DNA of 64,000 nucleotides from Tubiluchus corallicola (GCA_030141605.1 JAQGDQ010000417.1:76501-140500); one strand, 5' to 3'. Positions 45,587 to 58,641 are shown, counted from the stretch's first letter. Made by a program: numbers and translations. Notes: generated by a model from the sequence alone, not told the origin.

Positions 45587-45977
45587 CAGGCACACCCGCG
45601 ATAAGTGAATTTCCGCAAAGTAGGGACGCCATACTTATTTTAGGTCATTTCGTTTTTGGTGTGTATTCATCCGCCAAATAAATACACTATTTGCTGCAAA
45701 TAGTAATTTTTTATGATTTATAATATTCTTTTAATGTTAGAATTAATATTTTTAATATATTTTTTATACATTTTGTGATTTTTTATGCAAAATTCAACAA
45801 ATGTATATATTACTGTACAATCATACTACACATGAGCAAAAATACTTTAGACGGAGTACAGCAAAAACTCGCAAAACAGCGAAAATACAGCGATAAATAT
45901 TTTACATTAATATTTTTGAAAACCCGAGAAACAGCGAGTCCACGATAAACGAACCGCGAAGTAGCGAGGGAACACTG
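45587..45977. mobile_element. pogo/Tigger-like MITE
   Basis: The right end GCGAAGTAGCGAGGGAACACTG is followed by TA at 45,978. The left end CAGGCACACCCGCGATAAGTGA is a worn counterpart. Inner CGAGAAACAGCGAGTCCACG fits the pogo-type terminal style. Confidence 0.6.
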
Positions 45978-47925
45978 TATAATAAAAACCTTTAGCTGAA
46001 AATTGTCTTCCATAAATCAAAGACACTCCAGGCGTTAAAGAAAGTCCATACCATTTTGGCAAGCCACGCCTACATTTATGAAGATGCAAACTGTAAAAAT
46101 AATGCTCTGACAGCAATCAAGAAGTAGTCTTCCACTGTCACTTTGGGAATCGCTTTCACCACAAAATGAACAGTGTGATCATCTTAATACTTAACAAATA
46201 CAGGACGACAATTTCGTCATCAACTATGATGGGTAGGACTTAAGCAGGCAGTAAGTATAATGGACACAAATTTCGATGATCATGTTCAGTAATTCTTGAA
46301 AAAATCTTTGCGAGAATAATGTGCAATGGGTATAGTTGTTGCCTTGCTTGGATGAATCCGGTGTTGCCAAATCTGTTGCCAAAAACTTTCCACCACACAA
46401 AATAAAAACAAACACAGCAATGCATTAACAATTCTAAACAGAAAGAATGATTAAAATAAGCAGTTGAAACCCCACATATCCAAGATACAAATAATTTACT
46501 AAACTATTTTTCTGGTGCTCACAAATTAAACAATAGAACTCATCTATAAAATAATAAAGAAAATCATAGCATATCAAAACAATATAGTCTCATGAAAATA
46601 AGTGCCATTAGTTGTTTAGCAAATCCTCGGAAGAAAATAAATCAACTGCCTCATTTTTATAGACTATATTCTATTTCAAATTGTAAACTTAGTTGCAAAA
46701 AATGATGTTTTAAACACATTAAGACGTCTGCATATTTCTAAGGATATTTGGCACAACTGCTAGTTTGAGCAAAAAGCCGAGTAAATGTATGAAATTGTGC
46801 CGACGCAAAACAACGTAGAATTGTGACAGCTGGCAGAAGAAATCTTCAGCAAAATTTTAGCAATTAATGAATCAAAGTGTTTCCACACGCGCTATTTTAA
46901 TAAAATAACCGAAAGTTTTCAACATTTTTAAACACTCCGTTGGTTAGCACGTAGCAAAGGTTAACCGTGAAAGCAGCCCTGGAATAACCGTAAAGGCAAA
47001 AAAGCATGTTCTTAGGGGAAGAGGGAGTCTGTTTTTTTTTTCAAATCGAATAATTATCCAAAGGTAAAATATACCACAATACGTACGCAAATAGTAAGCT
47101 TCCAGATCGTGTGATTCAAATGCAAATGACAGAAAAAATGCTGAATGGCTGCTGCTTTACAAGATTTAGAGTTGTTTCCTTTAATCAAGTATGACTTGTT
47201 TATGCAATGTTAAACAGATGCAGTAGAATTTACTGTGAATAAGATAAATTCCATTTTAAAGTTTAGTATCATTTACTCTGAATTACACATATACGGTAAT
47301 ATAATCTTTTCAGAGCTTAGGGGCTCTTGAGAGTTGAGATAGAAGATAGCTCAACTCTCGTGTGAGAAACACAGTTAGACAGCCAAAGTCGACAATGTGC
47401 CGAAGTTCTAACGTGTACTACATAATTGCAAAAGAAGCAAGGACATCTTTGATAAACATTAACGCGTTGAGGACAGAATCGCAGTTATAAACGATCCCAG
47501 AATGCAACTGTGTGAAAACGTAAATAGACAAATGCAGAAATCAAAAATGAGGCAAAAATAGGAGTGTAGCACACAATGCAAGTTGCTTATAGAGTAAAAA
47601 GAAATTCTAGGGTGCAAAAATGTGCATTAAGTAAAAATGCAAACTGGTACCTTATGTGGATTGTGGGGTCCCGTTATGACAGGCTAATAAAAACAAACAA
47701 AGAAAAATAGAGATTCGTCTAGAGAAAAACTGGCAGATATACTAGATATATCACAAGAAATTAACTACAATATTTTACAGCGAAAAATTACTGGCAAATA
47801 CATTGATTCTACTTTTCATCTTGTTCACTCTGTGGGCTGTTTGGTACCATTACTAGGGTAACAGTAACAACTACATCGCAGCAAAAAGTGTTCTTTCCCG
47901 GACAATTAAAAAAAAAAACACATAG

Positions 47926-48335
47926 CAGGGTTCGCACAGAATTTTAAAATACATTTCCATGACTTTTCCCTGACCAAATATTGATTTTCCGAGACCAAGA
48001 TAAACAGAAACTGCATTACCAATATACGTAGCCAAACATTTTTCTGTATGGACATTCATACATATACTTATATATAATGTATCGGCCAATCATTATTTTT
48101 TGAACAGAAATTGAAACTGCGACCTTGCCATAGCAAAATTTTATTTTAACACGAATCGCTGAAAAATATCGGTTCACGGTGATTATTTTTTAACCTTTTC
48201 CAATTTGCATGACTTTTCGTCCCATTTTCATCATTTTCTCTGACTTTTTAACCAAAAAATCTTCCCCCCAACTTTCCCATGACTTTCCAGGACAGCCTGT
48301 ATTTTCCAAGATTTTCCCTGACTGTGTGAACCCTG
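47926..48335. mobile_element. hAT-like MITE (CAGGGTTCGCACAGA)
   Basis: 410 bp between CAGGGTTCGCACAGAATTTT and CCCTGACTGTGTGAACCCTG, an imperfect terminal inverted repeat. The interior repeats TTCCATGACTTTTCCCTGA-type strings. The flanking duplication is unclear. Confidence 0.75.
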
Positions 48336-48615
48336 GCATGGCTTTGCTAAATCGATGATCAAACTGGTAACTTGTGATAAATACAGGATGATTTTCGGAA
48401 CAGACACACGTTCTGTTACTGCTTCTCAAGAATTTCTTCAAAAAAAAACAAAAATCTATAAATGTAAAAATAATTGCATGAAGGAGCAACGTTGCATGTA
48501 CGACGGCACGTTTAAAAAAAATGTTCAACAGCATGCAATCAGACAGGCGAAACACGTGACAACACGAAACTGCTGGAAAGCAACTCTTCTCAACAAGGAT
48601 CAAACGCTCCTAAAC

Positions 48616-48871
48616 CAGGGATGAGAATAACAAATTGCAAAAAACTCTGAAACAGGCCGGGGGTTTGGGTGCCGAGTAGGCAGCAACAAATTGCAATTTT
48701 GTGACCATAGAGACCTCTAAGTGGACTTAAAATAACTAACGGTCAGCTTGTGAAATAATGTACTGGGTCCATAAAAATTTTCTCAACGAATTTACGCGAT
48801 TTACAAAAATAGCACTACTGGTCTTCCAAAAACTAGGAATTCCGCGTATCCGCGGAAAATTCTCATCCCTG
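48616..48871. mobile_element. MITE family B, copy 3 (internally deleted)
   Basis: Terminal repeats CAGGGATGAGAAT and ATTCTCATCCCTG. Internally it matches 12,653-13,090 but jumps from GTGGACTTAAAAT to TAACGGTCAGCTTGTGAAAT, so about 190 bp of the core is missing. It ends 50 bp from exon 6. Confidence 0.85.
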
Positions 48872-48920
48872 CTAAGCGCATGTTTCCACTGCAAACCAAT
48901 GTGTATGAAAGGAGCCTTAC

Positions 48921-49082
48921 CCGTGTGAGCGGAGTCATATACGAACTGTGTTCGCTAACGTCTTCAATCATCAGTTCACGTCTGAGTTCTGAATCGCTGC
49001 CAGCTAGCAGCTGATAGAAGATGTGAAAGTTCGGCTCGCCTTCCGGCCGACGTACCACCCTGGATTTCTCAAACATGAAGAC
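48921..49082 (-). CDS. MYO18A: Exon 6: motor, after switch I
   Basis: 162 nt, phase 0/0, acceptor TTCAG, donor CGG|GTAAGG. Residues 602-655. [24 protein letters not shown] matches the LEKSRV...E.[11 protein letters not shown] motif of all myosins and the RRP variant of MYO18A. The second half ([14 protein letters not shown]) is less conserved. Confidence 0.96.
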
Positions 49083-49295
49083 CTGAATAAGAGAATACCA
49101 AAAAAAAAATCAATAAAATTATAAGACCAACAGCACCATTGAAGCTGCACTTTCAAAGACACTAAGAAAGAGTTATTACAGCTGCAACAAGGGGGCTCTA
49201 CAATGGACAATCTAAAGTTCATAGAACTATAAAGATTTAAGTTATAAATATACCATAGTTACAAACGTGAACCAATAGATACATATAAACACAAA

Positions 49296-49825
49296 CCCTT
49301 ATAGGGTCACGGGGGGAGGTAAAAAATTACCCCCAGACTGGTTTTTTTGCATTTTACCCTTTTACCATACGCATCCCAGTAAACCTTTTCTATGACTTTT
49401 TCTAAATATGTCTTGTGTACATTGTCTCACCACGAAATAAAAGTGAAAATGCAATATGTCGATTTTTTTAAAATTGTCGAAACTGTACTTCGCTTGTCTA
49501 CATTATATGAGCAATGTATCTGATAAAAAAAATGTCAGTTACTCAAATTACTGCACGTAAAACAAGAAAGTAGTAGACAATGAATTCAAAATAATAATGA
49601 TTTTTGCACACGCGCTAGCAATGTCGGTTGTCTGCAGTTATTCCAGCATAGATAAGGGAACGTAACTAAGTGAATTTAAATTTTGTATTACTAGTAAGTA
49701 ACACGTCTTTAAGCAGAGGTATAAAGTATCCTATGGTGGTCAAATTATGCTGTTGCTGTTTACTAATGAAACACGGCATTTTATCAAAAGTAATTATGGT
49801 GGGGGTAATTTTTCAAGTACGGCCT
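49296..49825. mobile_element. piggyBac-like MITE, family E, copy 2
   Basis: Starts CCCTTATAGGGTCACGGGGG and follows 27,863-28,435 closely (AATATGTCGATTTTTTTAAA, ACACGCGCTAGCAATGTCGG, TATCCTATGGTGG). The right terminus is degraded. Confidence 0.8.
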
Positions 49826-49950
49826 AATAACGATTTTTTTTGCATCTGACCTGCATACATCATTACTACTACACTCAAAAAACTATTTTAGAAGTTATTA
49901 AAATTTTTATTACAAACCATATATTTCTACTTTCAGGACAGATAGTGGTA

Positions 49951-50223
49951 ATTTCATTACAATGCATATTAGTAATGTGTATCACACAGTCTGTGTAGTA
50001 CAGTGTGATTGAGCTACAACCGTCTTGTAAGGGCTAATGGCATCCGATCTAGTAGAAAAAACTACCCGCACTATCTTTGTGATCGTGGCAAGGACTTCAG
50101 CTGGATACACTCAATTAATCGCCCGGGCCGCACTTTCATTAGGTTGACAAATCCCTTCGAGGGCCGCACAAATTCTCTCGGCGACCCGCAAGTGGTCCGC
50201 GGGCCACAATTTGCACACCCCTG
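49951..50223. mobile_element. hAT-like MITE, family D, copy 2 (left end lost)
   Basis: Homologous to 20,984-21,275 from TAATTTCATTA onward, with the terminal part CCGCGGGCCACAATTTGCACACCCCTG intact at the right. The right end is followed by AGTTAAAC (50,224-50,231), which overlaps the splice donor of exon 5 (exon edge 50,236). Confidence 0.8.
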
Positions 50224-50235
50224 AGTTAAACATAC

Positions 50236-50378
50236 CTGTACAGTGGCAGAAGCAATCTGTCCGGCAGCGTCGAAATCTAACGAAGTGACCTGAGTAAAAC
50301 GGGAAGCATTCGTGTTGAGTGCCGTACGACTGTTGCCAAAAGCCTCCAAAAGTGTTGATGCTGCATTCAATTTCTCGA
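50236..50378 (-). CDS. MYO18A: Exon 5: loop 1 and switch I
   Basis: 143 nt, acceptor TTACAG, donor CAG|GTATGT, phase 1 to 0. Residues 554-601. [19 protein letters not shown] contains the myosin LEAFGNAxT and switch I region. Switch I reads NTNASRFTQ rather than NxNSSRFGK. The donor lies 12 nt from the end of a hAT-like MITE. Confidence 0.96.
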
Positions 50379-51232
50379 CTGTAACGGGGTCAAACAGTTA
50401 AAAAATAACAGTCGATAAGATATCTATGCTTTTGGTATTAAAATAACTCTTCCAGTTTGAAATATTAACATGCATTAAAAAACTACATAAATTTGCTTGC
50501 AATAATTAGGCTAATATTGTAAAATCTTTGAACCAAAAACCTTCAAAAAATAGTCCTTTTTCAAAATTTTTATAAACAATGAGCCAGATGCTAGAGGAAA
50601 AATTAGAGAAAATAATACGAATCTTAAGATAAAAGTTATAAAATGATGCCCAGACTGGGATAGAACCCTTGCAGCTTTGATTTGGAAATATTACCATGTC
50701 ACAGAATTTAGGTAAAAGATTTTTGGGCAGCAATATCAGAAGAAATTCCGCAAATTACAAAAACACAAAAACCATTGACACACAGCATGAAAAGTTGACG
50801 TGTTCCACGCAGCTATGCATTCATTTATGTCAGTATGGCATCCTACAAGCTGAAATGCTGAGCTAAGCAGAGCATTTTCAGCATTGTTGCTTGTGGCAAG
50901 ACCAACACCTATTTGCAGAATAATTTAAGCCAATGGTTTAGCTATTAAACTGAGATAGTTACATATATGATCCCTTCTCAGCAAGAGAAATGGTCAGAAA
51001 AATATTTCAAGTTAAACCATACTCGAACAGTTTTATCGGTAGTCGGTTATCCATCTACTAAACAGATTCAATATTACTTAACTTTGCAGCCAAGCACACA
51101 CCACAACTACTCAGGCGTGTTCTCACTACTTTAACTAAATATCATACGTTATGTTGTTGTTAGCTAACTTAATCAAAACGCATTAATTTTGCTTGAAACG
51201 TTCTTTTACTACATTTTTGCGCAACTGATTAC
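50379..51232. other. Intron 4, nothing recognised
   Basis: 854 bp of AT-rich sequence. No repeat array, mobile end or protein-like frame is evident. Confidence 0.5.
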
Positions 51233-51443
51233 CTGTCAGTATTTTGTTCACACTGCCTGCGGCGACGGCAAGATAATGGAGACAGTGACGGGCGTTCGTC
51301 GTCTTCCCACTTCCGCTACGACCCATGAAGATGACGGACTGATCACGATGTGTCGTAACCATGGTGTGGTAAGCTTTCTGCACGGTGGCGTATATGTGCG
51401 GAGGCATGTCTTCCCTCTTACAGCCTTTCAACATCTGAATTAC
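51233..51443 (-). CDS. MYO18A: Exon 4: P-loop exon
   Basis: 211 nt, enters in phase 0 and leaves with one base of a split Val codon (donor CAG|GTAATC). Residues 484-553. GRSGSGKTT at 524-532 is the phosphate-binding loop. Conventional myosins read GESGAGKT and human MYO18A reads GSSGSGKTT, so the substitutions are class-typical and the P-loop lysine is kept. MLKGCKREDMPPHIYA aligns with the human segment without gaps. Confidence 0.97.
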
Positions 51444-51581
51444 CTAGAAACAAAGAAATGTGACAAATTAAGACTAAAAGTCATGAACAAGTACTGACAA
51501 TAGACACATGAGTTTGAATGCAACCCAGAGAGAGACAGGGAGAGGGAGAGGAGAGGGAAGTAAACAAGATGATGGGATGTT

Positions 51582-51758
51582 GTAGGTTCAAGTCATACCA
51601 AAGCCTTAAAAAATTATACCACCGGTTCTTCGACCAAACACACAGGTTTATTGAAGTAGCATGTTGGTAATAATAATTGGGACCAGCTTGGAAATAAGTA
51701 CTGAATTACTTTAGGTGCTATCCTTGGACTGTGCCCTAAGCGAAATTATTATTATTAT
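51582..51758 (+). mobile_element. tRNA-derived SINE fragment
   Basis: Starts inside the box B region (GTTCAAGTCATACCAAAG) and continues with CCTTAAAAAATTATACC, then a body ending in an (ATT)n tail. The TCATACCAAAG...TTAAAAA junction is shared with the SINE at 16,093-16,380, so it is a diverged, 5'-truncated relative. Confidence 0.65.
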
Positions 51759-51965
51759 AGAGGCCTATAATTTTAACACTGTCATTTATACAACTTTTTG
51801 CATATCAGCATTGTGCTACACTTACAATGTTTTTTTATTGATTTGCAATATCTGCTTTTTACATAATACAGGTGGGATTAACACCTGTTAATATGGGTAA
51901 ATTCTGATGCAAACGAGGTTGTGTTCAAACTTGTGCATCTATTGGTAGTACTTCTGCATGACTCC

Positions 51966-52281
<316 letters not shown>

Positions 52282-52434
52282 TACACGCAAAACCACAAAA
52301 GAATCAGACAGAAACCGTGACAATTTACAGAAAAATCATTTATAAAGCACTTAAAAACACAAAATAATGCGCAGATTCGGACACTTGGTACAAGATTAAA
52401 CAGTACTGATATGTGTCTAACAGACTATACTCAC

Positions 52435-52611
52435 CTTTTCTGAATAGACTGACAGGGGATGCATCGGGTTAATAATACACATTACGGGACCAGCGTAGGT
52501 GTGTACTAGATTGCACCCGTATCTCTGGCGCAGCGTATGGAGCATGCTCGACTCATTGAGATAATTCAATTGCACTAGGTCCTCAACACGATCTAACGAA
52601 GGAAGGTTCGC
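52435..52611 (-). CDS. MYO18A: Exon 3: start of the motor core
   Basis: 177 nt, phase 0/0, acceptor TTTCAG, donor AAG|GTGAGT. Residues 425-483 hold [18 protein letters not shown] and HTYAGPVM. These are the conserved myosin signature (LxxLNExsvLhnLrxRY, iyTYaGp) near the nucleotide site. Confidence 0.96.
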
Positions 52612-53475
52612 CTGAAATATTAACACAATAACACGAGGCTGAAAAGTTTGTAATAAAATCAACGTATTGTTTCAAAAACTGAAAACTCAAATTTATCATC
52701 GCAGATTACAAGTTACAGATTCTCAGAAGCAAAAAAGCTGATTGGTTTATATTGTAGGAATGTGTTAACCGAATGATATTTAGTCAATTGTTACATGCGT
52801 AGTTGAATACTTCCACAGATGAGCAAATTACGGTGCATAAAAATGCTCCCAAAAAGTAAATTTATGACGAAAAACGGCTTCCAGGCCAAGAGGTTTTTCA
52901 CAATGTAGGCAACTATTTGAGCCATTAAAATTTTGACGATATTTGGCCTTAATAAGGCCTGGTACGCCTTCCAAATCCTGTAAAAACATGCCACAGAAAT
53001 CCAGTGTTGTTTTAGTGCTGTTTTGGATGCACTAAAGACAATCAGAAGTTCCAAGAAAAAGACTGTCAGAAGACTTGAAACATTAGAGTGTTCATTTAAC
53101 AAATAACACTGGCCTTGACTTGATTGTCAATATTTGCTGAACAACCGATACTCAAAAAACAAATGGGTAAAACTTTCTCAACATCGTCCTTATTTAATGC
53201 ATAACCAAGAGTTCTTGTAATCGTGTGTTTATTAAACTTATAAATAACGTACTTACTCACTGAAAGGCTTTTATACAGGCTATACCTGTTAGCTAATCAG
53301 CATTTGATTAAATGCCCATTGTTTTTTTATTATTATAAATGTACTTATGATTGTATTGTTTCTTATCAAATAAAAATATTGCTAAACTAATATTTGCTGA
53401 ATGCGTCATGAAAAGCAAAAGTAAACCTACAAACATGAATCATTATTGCCCCTGCATATATAAATGATGACCCAC
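52612..53475. other. Intron 2, nothing recognised
   Basis: 864 bp of AT-rich unique-looking sequence. The 103-codon minus-strand open frame at 52,791-53,102 lacks splice context and resembles nothing I know. Confidence 0.5.
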
Positions 53476-53664
53476 CTTTTCCACATCTTCATCATCAACA
53501 TCCAGCGTTTCGGCGTGATGTACGGGAAGTATCCGCACCTTACCCTCTGGTATGCCACCAGTGTGCACTTTACTTGCTAGTGTGAACCCGCCTTTATGTA
53601 CTAGCCACACGTTGTCGGCTTCCTGCCAAGACTGTTCTTCGTGGAGTTGTGCGTCTGATTTTGC
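53476..53664 (-). CDS. MYO18A: Exon 2: SH3-like lead-in to the motor
   Basis: 189 nt, phase 0 at both ends, acceptor TTTCAG, donor AAG|GTGGGT. Encodes residues 362-424, including the NVWLVHKGGFTLAS segment that matches the NVWLVH/GFSLAS start of the MYO18A motor, and ends DVDDEDVEK. Mammalian MYO18A has the same acidic VDEDDVEK run just before the motor core. Confidence 0.95.
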
Positions 53665-53994
53665 CTGAAACGATCACAAAAGTAAGTGTTTTTTGCGAGA
53701 GCACGACTATCGTTGATGCCCACCCGCAGTTATCTTCATGTTAAATTGTCAAAAGATGGCACCACACATTCTGCATAATAGACAATGAAGAAGTGTTCGC
53801 AATAGTAATGCTACCCTCAAAGAAAGTCATTATTCATTAAATTAATAAACTAGTGTATGTAATCAAGGAAACAGAAGGTTAACAAGGAAATGAATATTAC
53901 TAATTAATCTATGCAAATTTTTCCATACGTATGTGTAAATGCAGAATGAAAAACTTCTATTAACACGTTGTCATTGTGCAAAGCATGAATCTAT

Positions 53995-54370
53995 GTAGTA
54001 AAGTCAAGGGTAAAAAAGGCAGAGGAAAAAAGGCATAGGAAAAGGGTATAGAAAAAAGGAATAGAAAAAAGGCATAGGAAAAAGGCATAAGAAAAAAGGA
54101 TAGGAAAAAAGGCATAGAAAAAAAGGCATCAGAAAAAAGGCATAGGAAAAAAATGCATAGGAAAAAGGCTTAGGAAAAAAGGCATAGCAAAAAAGGCCAT
54201 AGGAAAAAAGGCATAGAAAAAAGTCATAGGAAAAAGGCATAGAAAAAAGGCATAGAAAAAGGCATAGAAAAAAGGCATAGAAAAAGGCATAGAAAGAAGG
54301 CATAGAAAGAAGGCATAGGAAAGAAGGCATAGAAAAAAGCATAGGAAAAAAGGCATAGGAAAAAAGTCAC
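53995..54370. repeat. A/G-rich minisatellite (GGCATAGGAAAAAA units)
   Basis: Short irregular units of GGCATAGAAAAAA and GGCATAGGAAAAAA repeated about 25 times. The minus-strand Phe/Leu/Met-rich open frames are artefacts of the repeat. Confidence 0.9.
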
Positions 54371-54379
54371 TTGAAAACA

Positions 54380-55840
54380 TAACCCTAAGTATAACCCTGA
54401 GATATTAAACAAAATGTGGTTTTTTTAACATACATGTAATGCCATCATAGATAAATAGTAAATTGTCAACATGTACTGCCAGTTAATAACTGATTTAAAA
54501 TATTTTCTGTTTCATTACTTATATTGTTTATGGTAGTTAAATAAATTGTGACTGACTTGAATATGTTAATTTCATTACCTGACATTCGGTCCTAACCAAA
54601 ATTGTACTTTTTCCTAGGTAATGACAATGACAATGACAAAACCAACAATGATTTTCTAGTTTAATTGCTGGACATTATCTTTTCTTTGTTATGAACGCAA
54701 AATTTATATATTTGACATTACTGCTAATAAGTTAAATTGAATTGAAACCGCTTCATTTTAAAGAGCTCCATATTGCAGTTTTTCAGCGTGTTTGTGTCTC
54801 CACAGCCCCAAGGAAAAGTCTATTGATATGAACAAGCAGAAAGCCTAATTGTAACTGCATGGCTAGAAGGCTTTTAAGAGTCAATCACAAAGTCATACAT
54901 GTTACATGATAAATATTCATGACAATACTGTACAGGAACAAGCACAAGAACAGCAAATGCTGCCCCTCATTTGACATTCAAAACGCCTTCCAGCAATTTG
55001 GACGATGAGGGGTTTTGAGAGTTCGTTTCCTAGCTAGAGGAATGTGGGACAGTAGGCTAGCTAGCTGAAGTGAAGTTTATTCAACTTAAAATGAAGTTGA
55101 ATAAACTTTTTACGGTTATTTCACACATCCACATCTCGCGTCAATACCAGCCATACAATTTTAAAAGTTTGCACTTATATGGACAGTGAAGAATGCGCAC
55201 AGGTGACAAAAAATATTTACAACCCCCCCCCCCCCCATTGTGTTGCCATGTACGAAAATTCTAATTTCACTTTTCCAGTCATTATTTGAAAAATTAATAC
55301 AACAAATGCACCGTGGGATAGATTGCACATGTAACAATTAAATTAAAAACGGGTAAAAACATCATTAAAGCATGATAAGCATTCTTTAAGCAACAGAACG
55401 GTTTCACATTAGATTTCTGTCTGTCATTAAATAGTTCTTAATTCAACTTCTAAAGTTACACAAATGACCACTAATCTAAGACTAAAGTACAAGGTCATAA
55501 AGACGTCATGCTAAAATTTTGTAGTTTTAGCAGTTTTTTCCTGCGGGCATCGGCTATTTGGAATTCATTGTTAACACATTGTTTTCGTTCTTTCTTTCTT
55601 TAAGTTTAACAAAAATATCAAGAGGTAGAACTCTGCTTACTCCGCTGCTTAATTAAACAGCTGAACTTCTTTTTAAAATGCCACATTTTGGGCCCTTCTC
55701 CCCTAAACCCCATAAAAAACAAACAAAAAACACATCAAACATTTCAAGCAAAAATCACGATGCACAAAGAAAACAACAAGGTGCACAGAATGACGATCAA
55801 CTGCAGTTCACCAAAAATTACTTAGCAGCTGTGGAGTTTA
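54380..55840. other. Intron 1 interior, no recognised element
   Basis: AT-rich intron sequence with no tandem array of note beyond a poly(C) run of about 14 at 55,225-55,238. No open frame resembles protein. Intron 1 spans 53,665-61,310 and is where an alternative MYO18A start would be expected, but I see none. Confidence 0.5.
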
Positions 55841-55849
55841 CAAACTAAT

Positions 55850-56275
55850 CGTTTAAAACTGGCTTAGCAGTTGTGGAGTTTACAAACTAATCGTTAAAAC
55901 TGGCTTAGCAGTTGTGGAGTTTACAAACTAATCGTTAAAACTGGCTTAGCAGTTGTGGAGTTTACAAACTAATCGTTAAAACTGGCTTAGCAGCTGTGGA
56001 GTTTACAAACTAATCGTTAAAACTGGCTTAGCAGTTGTGGAGTTTACAAACTAATCGTTAAAACTGGCTTAGCAGCTGCGGAGTTTACAAACTAATCGTT
56101 AAAACTGGCTTAGCAGTTGTGGAGTTTACAAACTAATCGTTAAAACTGGCTTAGCAGTTGTGGAGTTTACAAACTAATCGTTAAAACTGGCTTAGCAGTT
56201 GTGGAGTTTACAAACTAATCGTTAAAACTGGCTTAGCAGCTGTGGAGTTTACAAACTAATCGTTTAAAACTGGCT
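55850..56275. repeat. Minisatellite, 41-bp unit, about 10 copies
   Basis: Unit GGCTTAGCAGTTGTGGAGTT then TACAAACTAATCGTTAAAACT, very homogeneous (variants only C/T at the AGCAG[TC]TG position). The period is 41 from the spacing of GGCTTAGCAG. Confidence 0.95.
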
Positions 56276-56788
56276 TTTGTTTTCAGTTCTTAAATCCTAA
56301 TTCGTAGAACACTGAATGAAACAGAGCTTCTCTAGTCAACAAAATTTGAATATTCACGCAAAACGTATACATGAGAAAAGATTGTGCAAACTTAAGAATT
56401 AAGAAAAAAAAGGAAGCATAAAACAGAAGATTAAAATGTGAGCATAACAATTTACAATACAACGAAAATGAATGTATTAAAGGTGAATTAGCTTAGTGAG
56501 TAATGAAAACATCATTAGGCCTACTATTGCAGCCAAGTATACATAGCTATCAGGAAATTAAATTGAATTTGAATTGAATTTATTACTAGTTTTACCACGA
56601 CCATACAAGTTTACAATGATAATTTACACAGAAAGCACTAAATGAACACGAATTTTGACATAGAAAAAACATTAATATAAAATTTTCATTGAAGCTATTG
56701 GTATGCCTGTGGACAGCACCAGGAAGAAAATGTTGTGTTGGTGATACCGAAATCAATGGTAAATTTGAGAAACAGAAATGCATTAAAT

Positions 56789-56790
<2 letters not shown>

Positions 56791-56836
<46 letters not shown>

Positions 56837-56938
56837 CACTCACCCACTCTCTTTCACTTACTCATCCTCTTTCTCTCACTCGTTCACTCTCATTCACTCT
56901 TTCTCCCTCTCCTCCCCCCTTTCTCTCTCTCTCTCTCG
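56791..56938. repeat. (CT)n and CT-rich microsatellite
   Basis: About 42 bp of pure (CT)n at 56,791-56,832 followed by CT-rich sequence with CACT units. It reads as (GA)n in the transcript. Confidence 0.9.
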
Positions 56939-57406
56939 ACAGCAAAACTAGCCTTGAAAGCCCATAATTATTTAAAAAATAAACTTTAAAAACAAAAATT
57001 GAAACAAATTTACTAAACGCATTTTTCGTCTTTTACGACTTCATTTCTTCCTGCTTTGGAGTAAAAAAAGATGGCCGTAATTCTACAGCTGTCTTTGAAC
57101 TCAACAGCAACAGCAGGCAACAGCCAAACACTTGGACAAATAAACATCGAACACTGAGCACTTTACTCAAGAAAACCATGATGTAAAGATTAAGTCAGCT
57201 ATCAAAGCTGTCATATTATTCTATGAATTATTTACACAGCAGAGCAATTATGATATTCCACAGACAACAGTAAGAGATCAATAAATATGTGATGGAATCT
57301 TGGTTGGTCTGATGTTTGCAGGTACAGTACATAAACGCTTTATTATTAAGGAAATAAATACAATGTATCCGTGTGCTGTTAGACTCGAGGAGGCTGTCTA
57401 ACAGAA

Positions 57407-57718
<312 letters not shown>

Positions 57719-58213
57719 GGAGGAATTATGAGAAGGACATGTAAAGAAAAACTGTATATACACAGTGATGGTGTTAAATGAAATCCAGTAATTTCCAACT
57801 GTAATTCCATCAAACTTTTAAAATACTAAATTTTGAAACTGTCATGTCAGTTAATGTTAATAGGACAAAGTAGAAGCAAATAGCAAAAGAGAAGCTGGTT
57901 TCTGTTGCTTGCAGTTTATTTCCAGTGGATGGCGCCACACAAACGTTGTACACTATTCAATAGAAAAGAGTTGATACCATACTCAATGAATGAATTAAAA
58001 AGGCAATTATTGCTAATTATAGAGGAAACTGTCACATAATTTCACTGTTAATCATGGGGTTCACACTGCAGATGAACTAAATGGGCACATGTTAACTTCT
58101 TAAGATATTTAACTGAACTACACTGTTTATTAATGAGTAAGGCTAGTTCTCAAATGCAATGTAAACTAGTACAAGTATTAGTCAGCTGTACCTGTACAGT
58201 TTACAAAGGCATA

Positions 58214-58641
58214 CACTCATATCTCGATTTGCCGGACCTCACTTTTATGGATATCGGAAGAATCGGACAAAATCTGGACCGCTAAAAAGTCCGCATAATA
58301 GGGACATAGTCCGTTGTTTTGCGGGCTGACCGCTAGCTGGCGGGGTGTCACTTGTTTACATCTTTACAGTCGGTGTAACCACGTGTATATCTCTATATAC
58401 AAAAACATAGAGACAATTATGCGGAGTTATATGAGTCAATTGCCGACAGTTTTTACATACTTTTGCATAGGAGCAGCCACATACTAGACGTTTTAGAGAC
58501 AATCAGACAACTGATGCTACATTACTGTGAGTCTAATACACGGCGCCTACTGTACTATAGCTTAGTATCGGTAAATAAGGACAATCGCCAAATTCGGAAT
58601 GACGACTCCGTGCTTTCGTCCGGGAAACCGACATATGAGTG
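58214..58641. mobile_element. TA-flanked MITE, family A (copy 2), inside a palindrome
   Basis: 428 bp with terminal repeats CACTCATATCTCGATTTGCC and (reverse) CACTCATATGTCGGTTTCCC, flanked by TA at 58,212 and 58,642. The core is the reverse complement of the core at 1,700-1,960. The flanks are themselves inverted repeats of about 60 bp. Confidence 0.85.

Larger units (their letters stand above)
43862..48615. other. Intron 6, mostly unannotated
   Basis: The largest stretch here without genes. Apart from the GT microsatellite (44,129-44,275) and the MITEs listed separately, it is AT-rich sequence. A hAT-like string GATGGGCAATTAATAGATTA at 44,890 may be an old MITE end. No protein-like frame is seen. 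Confidence 0.5.
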
